Shown here piece after piece: positions 5,955 through 13,424 of a stretch of 16,198 bases of DNA; position 1 is the stretch's first letter; the number at the start of each line of letters is the position of its first letter. Source of the DNA: Sulfuricurvum sp. (GTDB lineage Bacteria > Campylobacterota > Campylobacteria > Campylobacterales > Sulfurimonadaceae); contig JACXUE010000011.1 in assembly GCA_014764075.1 (NCBI GenBank), positions 1 through 16,198 of the forward strand, read 5' to 3'. Under the pieces are notes generated by a model, which had not been told where the DNA came from, ran no database searches, and was given only the letters and a program-made list of their open reading frames with translations. The position numbers were made by a program, and so were the translations under genes.

Positions 5955-6973
5955 TAGAGTGGTTATACCGTAAAATTTTTATCGCTATTGTCTCCGATAG
6001 GGATGGGTATGACGTGCGAGCAATTGCCCTAAAACAAAACAAAGTGCTCCAAAAAGAGGCAAAGCGTTTTGATGGTGAAAATGCATTTGAAGAGATGCAT
6101 AAATTTCTCCGAAAACAGATGGATGATACTCCGTTGCATTATATAGCCCTTTTGAATTCCGATCCGCATCAAGGGGCTATCAGCGGATGTAGTCTCCATA
6201 ATATTGATCATGAATTGAGTGGGGCGAAAACTCTTTGCCGAAATCAGAAATGGCTATTGCACACCTCATTAAGCGAGATTGACGCACTCAAAAAAAGATT
6301 TTCGGAGGTTGGGATCGATTATCTTTTTTCCCCGTTTTCGATTATCGAACATTTTTTTCACGATAAAATTTCCACCGGTCTTGCCCTCTATGCCCTTGCC
6401 CAAAAAGATTCGTTCAGTGTTGCCATTTTTGATGAGGGAATACTCGAGTTTGCCCACCATTATCCTCTTCATGTGCCATCGGAAGAGACGAACGAGAACA
6501 TCGACGGAGCGATAGGGTTTACGGTGGGAATTGAAGAAGAGGTCGAAAAGGGGATTGATCTGGATGAGATTGAGAGCCTTGATGATTTGGATATCATCGA
6601 TGAATTGGATGGTCTGAGTGATATTGAAGATTTGGATTCGCTCGAAGAGATAGCCGAATTTAGCGAGGATGAACCGACCCTAGAAGAGAAGCGTTCATCC
6701 GCTCTCTCAGCGAATACGACAAAAAGCGAGATGGATCGTTTCGGAGATGATTATCTCCGGTTTGAATTGATTCAAAAAACGTTGAAAACGTTTTACGTTT
6801 CAGAGCAGTGCCGCAATCGATTTATAGAGACGGTTTACATCGCGGATGGATACGGTAGCGGAAGTGAACTCAAAAGCTATTTGGAAGAGGAGCTGTTTTT
6901 GAACGTTCTGATCCGCCGTATCGATCTTGGTGATGAAGTGATTGCATTGGCGATGTCGGAGGATGGGCAATGA
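5951..6973 (+). CDS. PilM-like (actin-fold) protein with an acidic repeat insert
   Basis: 340 residues from GTG 5951. That start overlaps the recombinase stop as GTGA and has GAGGA 5-6 nt before it. No signal peptide or membrane segment is seen. The first 180 residues alternate strands and helices, and 'DSFSVAIFDEGILEFAHHYPL' resembles the phosphate-binding hairpin of PilM/GspL actin-like domains. Near the C-terminus 'VYIADGYGSGSELKSYLEEEL' resembles the closing glycine-rich segment of that fold. Between them lies an acidic insert (about 201-248) in which 22 of the 44 residues from 203 to 246 are Asp or Glu and L, I or F occupies every third position. The assignment rests on these weak patterns plus the order PilM-PilN-PilO with the two following genes, joined by a 4-nt ATGA overlap. 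The alternative is a lineage-specific cytoplasmic scaffold. Confidence 0.5.
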   Translation: MIEWLYRKIFIAIVSDRDGYDVRAIALKQNKVLQKEAKRFDGENAFEEMHKFLRKQMDDTPLHYIALLNSDPHQGAISGCSLHNIDHELSGAKTLCRNQKWLLHTSLSEIDALKKRFSEVGIDYLFSPFSIIEHFFHDKISTGLALYALAQKDSFSVAIFDEGILEFAHHYPLHVPSEETNENIDGAIGFTVGIEEEVEKGIDLDEIESLDDLDIIDELDGLSDIEDLDSLEEIAEFSEDEPTLEEKRSSALSANTTKSEMDRFGDDYLRFELIQKTLKTFYVSEQCRNRFIETVYIADGYGSGSELKSYLEEELFLNVLIRRIDLGDEVIALAMSEDGQ

Positions 6974-7494
6974 AGCATAGCTTTATCACCCCCCGCCCCA
7001 AAAAATTGATCAGCGATGAGTTACGGCTTGTTTTGTTCTTTTTTATCGTAACGATCGGGATGTTGGTCGGAACCTACCTCTTTTTATGCTATAAGGTTTA
7101 TGATTTTAGGCATGAACGTCAAGAGATTGAGCAAAAAGAGAAAGAGTTGAACCGATCGATCATTCAAGTGGAACAAGAGATCAAAATGATTGATAAAGAG
7201 GCGCACATTGCTGAGCAGATTATGACGGATAATACGGTTCTCAAAGAGAGTATCCGCAACCTTTTTGATTTGGTTCCCGATGATATCACTTTGGATCGAG
7301 CGGAACTTGATTCGTCCTCATTGATTTTGTATGGTGTTACCCCAAATAAAGATGTGTACGAATATATGCTCCATGCTCCGTTACGTTCGATCTTTCACCG
7401 TACCTATACCAGTTTTTATCCGGTTGAAAACGGATGGTATCGGTTTGTATCGACCAACTATCTCGACAATGAGACGCAGGAGCCAAGCGAATGA
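6970..7494 (+). CDS. PilN-like membrane protein
   Basis: 174 residues. A short basic cytoplasmic tail is followed by one membrane helix (about 19-42), a charged coiled coil (about 45-82, 'RQEIEQKEKELNRSI') and a periplasmic domain. Its 'LFDLVPDDITLDRAEL' then 'LILYGVTPNKDVYEY' is the typical PilN pattern, with a Leu-Pro-type motif followed by a strand ending in G and a helix. In type IV pilus and type II secretion systems, PilN joins cytoplasmic PilM to PilO at the inner membrane. The ATG overlaps the upstream stop (ATGA) and is preceded by a strong GGAGG, so translation is coupled. PilN function is inferred from topology, pattern and gene order, not from close similarity. Confidence 0.55.
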   Translation: MKHSFITPRPKKLISDELRLVLFFFIVTIGMLVGTYLFLCYKVYDFRHERQEIEQKEKELNRSIIQVEQEIKMIDKEAHIAEQIMTDNTVLKESIRNLFDLVPDDITLDRAELDSSSLILYGVTPNKDVYEYMLHAPLRSIFHRTYTSFYPVENGWYRFVSTNYLDNETQEPSE

Positions 7495-8006
7495 GTCGGC
7501 AAACGCTTTATATGATTATCCTCTCGTTGATCTTGTTGATTGGGGTTATAGTGTTCTCATTTTTTCTGTTGATTCCAAAAGGGAAAGAGTATCGTTCGCT
7601 TCGGCTAGAGAGTAAAAAAGAGATACAGAAGCTTGATTTGGCACAACAGCGTTATAATTTGACTTATAACCGTCTCAAAGAGATGCAGTCTCAGCATCGG
7701 CATACGATAAATGCGTTTGAGACCAAATTTAATCCGGATCGGTTTGAGCGGTTATATCGCAAAGAGTTTTCCGATCTCTATCTCACTGAGGTGACAACGT
7801 TTGAGAGTAATGGAAGTTTTAAAGTGTACGAAGTGAACGCAACCTCAAAAATCACCTCTCCTGAGAGTTTTTACACCTTTGTAGATGGAGTGAATAAAAG
7901 CGAATGGATCATAGGGGTGAATTTCCCGATCCATTTTGAGCGGGACGGAGATAAAATTCGCTCCAGTTTCACGATGCGGGTTCATGATAACGAAGAGGAG
8001 AAATAG
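7491..8006 (+). CDS. PilO-like membrane protein
   Basis: 171 residues with the same plan as its neighbour: one membrane helix (about 6-29), a coiled coil (about 34-72) and a periplasmic domain ('SPESFYTFVDGVNKSEW' then 'INF/VNFPIHFERDGDKI'-type strands) ending in a charged tail. PilO proteins pair with PilN through such domains in type IV pilus and type II secretion machines, and the two genes lie side by side here with a 4-nt ATGA overlap and CAGGAG before the start. It is the last gene of the unit. Its stop is 5 nt from the stop of the convergent proC, which leaves no room for a terminator. PilP, PilQ, ATPase and pilin genes are not in the window. Confidence 0.52.
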   Translation: MSRQTLYMIILSLILLIGVIVFSFFLLIPKGKEYRSLRLESKKEIQKLDLAQQRYNLTYNRLKEMQSQHRHTINAFETKFNPDRFERLYRKEFSDLYLTEVTTFESNGSFKVYEVNATSKITSPESFYTFVDGVNKSEWIIGVNFPIHFERDGDKIRSSFTMRVHDNEEEK

Positions 8007-8011
8007 AAATT

Positions 8012-8773
8012 TTATTTCATCTCTTTGGCACGTTCATGTGCCGCGCGTATCGCCTCCATGCACCCCTCGCGAACTCTCCCTTTTTCCAAAGCGCCATATC
8101 CTGCCGCCGTTGTTCCGCCGGGACTCATAACACCATCTTTGAGCAATGCGGGATGGATTGTTTGGATTATGGCACCAAACCCATGAAACAGTCCTCTCAT
8201 CAGAGTCATTGCATCGTCGCGTTTGAGTCCTTCGCGCACTGCACCGTCACAAAACGCTTCGGCAATAAGGGCAAGGTAAGCTGGACCGCTTCCGGCAAGT
8301 GCAGTGGCGATATCCAGCTCTTTTTCACTTCCTAGCCATAGTGTCATGCCGATCGTTTCAAAGAGTTTTTTGGCATTTGACGCAATGGCACTATCCCCAA
8401 CCAAGGAGGTCATAGAGGCTCCCGCTTCGGCGGCAAGATTGGGCATGGCACGGCAATAGTTATGAGCCGAGATGACTTTGAGCGATTCGAGCGGTATTCC
8501 GGCTAAAACTGAATAGAGGGTTAAAGCGGTCCCTTTGAGATATGGAGCCACATCGGAGAGATTGGAGGGTTTTACACACAAAATTACCGTTTTATTAGTG
8601 ATATCGGCATTGGGGAGGAGGTTTTTTTTGACCGGAACCCCAAGAGAATTTTCAAAAGTTTCCATGGCTGCCATGCTCCGCCCAATCACTTCGATAGCAT
8701 GCGTTTTGGATAATCCTTTTGCAAGAGCTAAAGCCATTTTCCCGTTCCCGACGAGGGTAATCGAATGACTCAT
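8012..8773 (-). CDS. proC: pyrroline-5-carboxylate reductase
   Basis: Last step of proline synthesis: NAD(P)H-dependent reduction of pyrroline-5-carboxylate to L-proline in the cytoplasm. 253 residues, near the usual 260-280. The Rossmann motif 'VGNGKMALALAKGL' opens the protein, 'AMPNLAAEAGASM' lies mid-protein, and 'SGSGPAYLALIAEA' and 'VMSPGGTTAAGYGALEKG' form the substrate-binding dimer domain near the end. The frame is open 13 codons further upstream, into fliW, but ATG 8773 has AAAAGG at suitable spacing and puts the dinucleotide motif at the expected N-terminus. Only 4 nt separate it from the fliW stop, so the two are one transcription unit. Confidence 0.95.
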   Translation of the reverse strand: MSHSITLVGNGKMALALAKGLSKTHAIEVIGRSMAAMETFENSLGVPVKKNLLPNADITNKTVILCVKPSNLSDVAPYLKGTALTLYSVLAGIPLESLKVISAHNYCRAMPNLAAEAGASMTSLVGDSAIASNAKKLFETIGMTLWLGSEKELDIATALAGSGPAYLALIAEAFCDGAVREGLKRDDAMTLMRGLFHGFGAIIQTIHPALLKDGVMSPGGTTAAGYGALEKGRVREGCMEAIRAAHERAKEMK

Positions 8774-8777
8774 CCAA

Positions 8778-9155
8778 TTACCTTTTGAGGTATTTTTCGA
8801 CCGATTCGGCAATACCGAAATCGGCGCGGTTGTCTATGATGATTTGCGCCATGGTTTGATTATCGGTATTGAAAATAATCGGTGCGACAAAATTAATCGT
8901 CGATTTTTCGATCGGTGTTTGCAAAATCATAATGTTATAGATTAGTAAGTTGCTCTCTGGGGTAATCCCTAAAAGCGCTTGAAGAGATGAGGGGATGTCA
9001 AAAGAGTATTCTCGTAAGGCAAAAGGGTTGATAAGGGTAAATGAGGGACCCTCTCCGACACTCTCGAGACGCATGAAAATTTCATCGATTTTTTGAAGTT
9101 CCATTGTGGATACCGCTTCAAAACCGAGCAAGGGAAGTTTTAAATCAAACTGCAT
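8778..9155 (-). CDS. fliW: flagellar assembly factor FliW
   Basis: FliW binds the RNA-binding regulator CsrA and relieves its repression of flagellin translation; it also binds flagellin, which couples filament assembly to synthesis. The protein has 125 residues, the usual FliW size. Typical features are 'LPLLGFEAV' near the start, 'LINPFALREYSFDIP' in the middle, and 'NFVAPIIFNTDNQTMAQIII' (about 87-106) near the end. The start at 9155 is preceded by AGAAGG. It is transcribed with proC. From memory, C. jejuni has the same fliW-proC pair next to lon and a lipoprotein gene, which supports the call. The organism is therefore probably flagellated and uses the FliW-CsrA circuit. Confidence 0.93.
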   Translation of the reverse strand: MQFDLKLPLLGFEAVSTMELQKIDEIFMRLESVGEGPSFTLINPFALREYSFDIPSSLQALLGITPESNLLIYNIMILQTPIEKSTINFVAPIIFNTDNQTMAQIIIDNRADFGIAESVEKYLKR

Positions 9156-9174
9156 ATCGACCTTCTTGTATCGT

Positions 9175-9196
9175 GATGTGCTGATTTTAACACATC
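9175..9196. promoter_or_regulatory. inverted repeat flanking the fliW -10 box
   Basis: GATGTG (9175-9180) and CACATC (9191-9196) are exact complements separated by 10 bp. The spacer contains the fliW -10 box, TAAAAT read on the minus strand from 9189 to 9184, which would start transcription near 9177 and give a leader of about 22 nt. A dimeric protein on the arms would block or remodel the promoter. With 6-bp arms, chance is possible. Confidence 0.4.
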
Positions 9197-9245
9197 AAAC
9201 TAAAAAGTTTCGACACTATTGCAGTGGTGTTTAATCTCTTTACGG

Positions 9246-9251
9246 TAAAAT
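9246..9251 (+). promoter_or_regulatory. -10 box of the bamD-lon unit
   Basis: TAAAAT at 9246-9251 in the divergent gap between fliW and the lipoprotein gene. It would place the start near 9258 and a leader of about 28 nt before ATG 9287, with TAGGG as the likely ribosome binding site. No -35 match at normal spacing and no CIRCE- or HspR-like repeat was seen here, although lon is often heat-regulated. Confidence 0.4.
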
Positions 9252-9286
9252 TGCTCTCAACTTCAACAATAGCGTAGGGTTACTCA

Positions 9287-10003
9287 ATGATTAGAACATG
9301 GTTAGCCACAATTTCGGCTCTTATTCTCCTTGGCGGATGCGCTAAGGAACCTGAAGAGTTTAATAAGAGCGCAGAGTATTGGTATGAGAAAATGGTTATG
9401 GCGATTTCGAACGGCAATCTCGAAAAAGCCGACAGCTATTTTAGTTCGTTACAAAGCGAGCATATCAGCTCCCCGTTTCTCTCTGAAGCGACGATAATCA
9501 TGGCGCAAGCCCATATGGCGCATGATGAGTATCTCTTGGCGGAACATTTTCTCAATGAATACATTCGTCGTTATGCGACTCCTGAGGGGCGTGAATATGC
9601 CGAGTTTTTGAAAGTGAAAGCGCAATTTTTGGCATTGCCGAATCCAGGACGGGATCAGGGATTGATCGATGAGACGATAAAGGAGGTGGAAACGTTTAAA
9701 ATGAGCTATCCATATTCTACCTATTTGCCACAGATCAATACGATGGAAACACAATTGCACCTAGCTCGGGGAGTACTCAACGAACAGATCGCTCAGTTGT
9801 ATGAGCGTTTGGGTAAACCCAAAGGGGCAGAGTATTATCGAGGACAATCACCGATTACATGGATCAAATCGGATGAGATCGTCGAAGCTGATATCCCTTG
9901 GTATCGAGAGATGTTTGAGGGGGATGGAAGCAGCAGTTGGTATGATTTCCTTATTCCACGAACTCGAAATGTTATCTCTATGGATGACAATCAAAGCAAA
10001 TAG
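9287..10003 (+). CDS. bamD: BamD-type outer-membrane assembly lipoprotein
   Basis: 238 residues. A lipoprotein signal peptide ends in the lipobox 'LGGC' with C18 as the modified residue, followed by Ala-Lys, which allows sorting to the outer membrane. The mature part is helical with tetratricopeptide-like repeats: 'SAEYWYEKMVMAISNGNLEKAD', 'EATIIMAQAHMAHDEYLLAEHFLNEYIRRYA' and 'QLHLARGVLNEQIAQLYERLG' (quoted only for pattern). It ends in an extended region without repeats. This is the BamD plan, a partner of BamA in inserting outer-membrane proteins, and the length is close to E. coli BamD (245). The family in this phylum is divergent, so the role is inferred from architecture. It is 27 nt upstream of lon and probably co-transcribed, as in the C. 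jejuni arrangement I recall. Confidence 0.75.
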   Translation: MIRTWLATISALILLGGCAKEPEEFNKSAEYWYEKMVMAISNGNLEKADSYFSSLQSEHISSPFLSEATIIMAQAHMAHDEYLLAEHFLNEYIRRYATPEGREYAEFLKVKAQFLALPNPGRDQGLIDETIKEVETFKMSYPYSTYLPQINTMETQLHLARGVLNEQIAQLYERLGKPKGAEYYRGQSPITWIKSDEIVEADIPWYREMFEGDGSSSWYDFLIPRTRNVISMDDNQSK

Positions 10004-10030
10004 AAAATTTTACATAAGGAATTTTGATTT

Positions 10031-12454
10031 ATGCAATTGAGTAATTACGGCTCTTTTCCGGCGATTTTGCCGATTATTGCGGAAGATGAGCTTTTTTTAT
10101 ACCCGTTTATGATTTCACCGCTGTTTTTGAGTGATGAGAAAAATATTGCAGCGGCGGCAGAGGCAATTGAGAGCAATTCGCTTCTTATCGTGTGTCCGGT
10201 AAAACCTGATCATGAGGGGGAGCGTGAAGGAACATCGATTTACGATGCGGGTGTTATCGGCTCGATCATGCGTAAAGTGGCTCTCCCTGATGGCCGGATC
10301 AAAGTGTTGTTTCAAGGTTTGGCACGTGGGCATGTTATCGATATGGTGCATGATAACCCTCTTCGCGCCCATGTCGATTTGATTCAATCCCATAGCGTCA
10401 ATGAGCTCAAAATGGATGCTATATTGGAAGTATTACGAGAAAAAGTGCGTGCTCTTTCGCAGGTGAGCAACTATTTCCCACCCGATTTGCTCCGCACTAT
10501 TGAAGAGAATCACGAATACAACCGTATTGTCGATCTTATCTGCAGCTCCATCAAGATTAAAAAAGAGAACGCTTATAAGTTGTTTGTAGAGCGTGATCCT
10601 GAAAAACGGTTTTTAATGCTGATTGATGAACTAATCGAGGAGACGGAGGCGAACAAACTCCAAAAAGAGATACGTTCCAAAGTGCATACCCGCATAGAGA
10701 AAGTGAATAAAGAGTATTTTCTCAAAGAGCAGCTCAAACAGATTCAAAAAGAGCTGGGGACCGATACCCACCGCGATGAAGAGATCGAAGAGTTCCGCAA
10801 AAAACTCGAAGCCAAAAAAGAGAAAATGCACCCTGATGCCTACAAAGAGATCAGCAAGCAGTTGGAGCGGTTTGCGCGGATGCATCCCGACAGCGCAGAT
10901 GCTGGGATGATTCAAACCTATCTTGAGTGGGTTCTTGAAATTCCGTTTGGGGAGGAGGCAAAAAAAGCGCTTAATATTCACGATGTCGAAAATCAGCTGA
11001 ATAAAGATCACTTTTCACTCAAAAAACCCAAAGAGCGGATTTTGGAATATTTCTCGGTTAAAGAGCTCTTGGAGCTTCGCGGGATCGCCGACAAAGAGGG
11101 GCGCGGTGCGATCTTGTGTTTCGCCGGCCCTCCGGGCGTAGGTAAAACGTCACTGGCCAATTCGATTGCCGAAGCGCTGAAACGTCCGTTGGTTCGTATC
11201 GCACTGGGAGGGTTGGAAGACGTTAATGAACTTCGCGGACATCGCCGTACCTATATCGGTGCGATGCCAGGGCGTATTGTGCAGGGGGTGATCGAAGCCA
11301 AAAAGATGAATCCCGTCATTGTCCTTGATGAGATTGATAAGGTGGCCAAATCGCATCGCGGTGATCCGACTGCGGTGTTGCTTGAAATTCTCGATCCGGA
11401 GCAAAATACCCATTTTAGGGATTATTATTTGAACTTTAATCTCGATTTGTCCAAAGCGATTTTTATCGCTACGGCGAACGATGTGGGACAGATTCCAGGG
11501 CCGTTACGAGATCGTATGGAGTTTATTTCGGTAAGCTCGTACACGCCTCAGGAGAAATTCCAGATTGCTAAACAGTATCTGATCCCTCAAGAGCTGAAAA
11601 AGCACGGTCTCAAACCCAGCGAGCTTTCGATCTCCAAAACCGCTTTGGCAGAAGTGATCGAAAAGCATACCCGCGAAGCGGGAGTTCGTAACCTCCGTCG
11701 CCGTGTTGCCGATATCGTCCGCAAAGCGGCAAAAAAGATCCTTGAAGACCCGAGTACTCAAAAGGTGAGCGTGAATTTGAAAAATCTCAAAGAGTTTTTG
11801 GAAAAAACGATTTTTGAGATCGACCGAACCGATCATATCGACCGTATCGGTGTTGTTAACGGGTTGGCTTGGACAGCGGTTGGGGGAGATGTGCTCAAAA
11901 TCGAAGCGATCCGCATCAACGGCAAAGGGGTGCTCCAACTCACCGGAAGTTTGGGGGATGTGATGAAAGAGTCCGCCCGTATTGCCCTTTCGGTAGTGAA
12001 AACCTTGATTGATGAGGGGAAATTGACGGTGGATCACTCCATCATCCCTCTCAATACTACTGAGCGGGAGAGTGGCACGGTAGTTGAGGCGAGCGAGGTG
12101 TATAAACGCTTCGATCTGCACATCCATGTCCCCGATGGGGCAACCCCTAAAGATGGACCGAGTGCGGGGATTGCGATGTCTACGGTTATCGCGTCGATCC
12201 TGACCAACAAAAAAGTGCGTGCCGATATCGCCATGACGGGTGAAGTTTCATTGACCGGAAATGTTCTCCCGATCGGAGGACTCAAAGAGAAATTGATTGC
12301 GGCACATCGTGCTGGGATGAAACTTGCCCTTATTCCGCAAAAAAACTTTGACCGTGATTTGAGTGACATCCCCGATGAAGTGAGGGATTCATTGGAGATT
12401 ATCGGTGTTAGTCGGATTGAGGAGGTTCTAAACCGCCTTTTAATCGAAGGATAA
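10031..12454 (+). CDS. lon: ATP-dependent protease Lon
   Basis: Cytoplasmic AAA+ serine protease that degrades misfolded and regulatory proteins. 807 residues, the usual length. The N-terminal substrate-binding domain (about 5-210) is followed by a long charged coiled coil (about 215-280), then the ATPase module with Walker A 'GPPGVGKTS' at 366-374 and Walker B 'VIVLDEIDK' at 429-437. The C-terminal protease domain carries S711 ('DGPSAGIAM') and K754 ('GGLKEKLIAAH'), 43 residues apart as in E. coli Lon, so the catalytic dyad is intact. AAGGA lies 10 nt before the ATG. The last 47 bp overlap the 3' end of the convergent tilS. Confidence 0.98.
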   Translation: MQLSNYGSFPAILPIIAEDELFLYPFMISPLFLSDEKNIAAAAEAIESNSLLIVCPVKPDHEGEREGTSIYDAGVIGSIMRKVALPDGRIKVLFQGLARGHVIDMVHDNPLRAHVDLIQSHSVNELKMDAILEVLREKVRALSQVSNYFPPDLLRTIEENHEYNRIVDLICSSIKIKKENAYKLFVERDPEKRFLMLIDELIEETEANKLQKEIRSKVHTRIEKVNKEYFLKEQLKQIQKELGTDTHRDEEIEEFRKKLEAKKEKMHPDAYKEISKQLERFARMHPDSADAGMIQTYLEWVLEIPFGEEAKKALNIHDVENQLNKDHFSLKKPKERILEYFSVKELLELRGIADKEGRGAILCFAGPPGVGKTSLANSIAEALKRPLVRIALGGLEDVNELRGHRRTYIGAMPGRIVQGVIEAKKMNPVIVLDEIDKVAKSHRGDPTAVLLEILDPEQNTHFRDYYLNFNLDLSKAIFIATANDVGQIPGPLRDRMEFISVSSYTPQEKFQIAKQYLIPQELKKHGLKPSELSISKTALAEVIEKHTREAGVRNLRRRVADIVRKAAKKILEDPSTQKVSVNLKNLKEFLEKTIFEIDRTDHIDRIGVVNGLAWTAVGGDVLKIEAIRINGKGVLQLTGSLGDVMKESARIALSVVKTLIDEGKLTVDHSIIPLNTTERESGTVVEASEVYKRFDLHIHVPDGATPKDGPSAGIAMSTVIASILTNKKVRADIAMTGEVSLTGNVLPIGGLKEKLIAAHRAGMKLALIPQKNFDRDLSDIPDEVRDSLEIIGVSRIEEVLNRLLIEG

Positions 12455-13424
12455 TCCTCATCGCTTCGGGAGAACCGTATAGGTATCCCCGAAGTTTAGC
12501 CCCCACACGCAGTTTTCTGCACTCTTCCCTAAACCCTTTATCCATCACGATATTCGGCTCATAGGGGGCGATAAACGTATAATTTTCCTCTATCGATACC
12601 ACTGTATGACGACCAATAATGTGCTCACCCCCCCCTTTAAGAGCTTCTTTGTCATGTTGGCTGAGTAAATAGCCGCTATTTTTAAAAAATGTATCGATTC
12701 CTACCACGATAGAGCGGATATTCCTCGGATTTGGAGCATAAGAAAATCCGTTGAGAGTTTCAAAATTCATCGGTTCGATCAAGTTGTCGGAGTCCTCTTC
12801 AAGATAGCGGAAACTCCGGCGAATAGCCTCTTGAAACTCTTTGAGCATCGGTGTGCTAAAGCGGTGGCGGAAAAAGTTGCGGGTATGGCGCTCATCTGCG
12901 TTGCTCTCGTCGATAAAGTGAGGGATCCCATGTTTTGAAAGATACGTTTCAATGGAGGCTCTGTCCCACTCCAAAAGGGGTCGAAGAATAGTGATATCAC
13001 CTTGTAAATCTCGGGAACGGATACCGAGCATCTCGGGTAATCCCGATCCGCGACACAGCTGCATCATGAGCCATTCTAAGCGGTCATTGAGCTGATGGGC
13101 GGTAAGAAGATAATCATAAGAGTATTTTTTCATCAGATAGTCGAAAAAACGGTATCGCTCTTCGCGGGCGCGATGTTCAAAATTGGCTCCTCCGAGTCGA
13201 CAGGAGTGAATATGGCATTGAAGTCGGTGCCGTGATGCGAGGTCTAGGGCATTTTGCTCTTCGGCATCGCTCGATGAACGGGTGTGGTAGTTTACGTGGG
13301 CGATATCAAAAGCGATGTCATGTTCTAAAAGGAGATGAAAAAGGGCGCTTGAATCGACACCCCCGGAAAAAGCGAGAAGCGCTCTCCCTTTTTTTAGAAG
13401 ATCGAGGTGAAGAAGATCACGCAT
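12408..13424 (-). CDS. tilS: tRNA(Ile)-lysidine synthase
   Basis: TilS attaches lysine to C34 of the tRNA-Ile with a CAU anticodon, so that it reads AUA and is charged with isoleucine. It is usually essential. 338 residues, with the N-type PP-loop 'SGGVDSS' at 20-26. Conserved 'HVNYHTR' and 'TAHQLNDRLEWLMMQLCRG' blocks follow. 'GIRSRDLQGDITILRPLLEWDR' begins the later part of the synthetase core. The C-terminal third is divergent. The ATG overlaps the end of rimO by 8 nt and lacks a clear Shine-Dalgarno sequence, which suggests translational coupling. At the 3' end the last 15 codons lie antisense to the end of lon. Confidence 0.94.
   Translation of the reverse strand: MRDLLHLDLLKKGRALLAFSGGVDSSALFHLLLEHDIAFDIAHVNYHTRSSSDAEEQNALDLASRHRLQCHIHSCRLGGANFEHRAREERYRFFDYLMKKYSYDYLLTAHQLNDRLEWLMMQLCRGSGLPEMLGIRSRDLQGDITILRPLLEWDRASIETYLSKHGIPHFIDESNADERHTRNFFRHRFSTPMLKEFQEAIRRSFRYLEEDSDNLIEPMNFETLNGFSYAPNPRNIRSIVVGIDTFFKNSGYLLSQHDKEALKGGGEHIIGRHTVVSIEENYTFIAPYEPNIVMDKGFREECRKLRVGAKLRGYLYGSPEAMRIILRLKGGLEPPQSD

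Noticed and set aside
10631..11011. A 126-codon open frame antisense to the lon coiled-coil region
   Set aside because: It is a phenylalanine/leucine-rich complement of the Lys/Glu-rich coiled coil, a common artefact.
11504..12127. A 207-codon open frame antisense to lon
   Set aside because: Lon on the other strand has every family motif, and the antisense product shows no recognisable domain or start signal.
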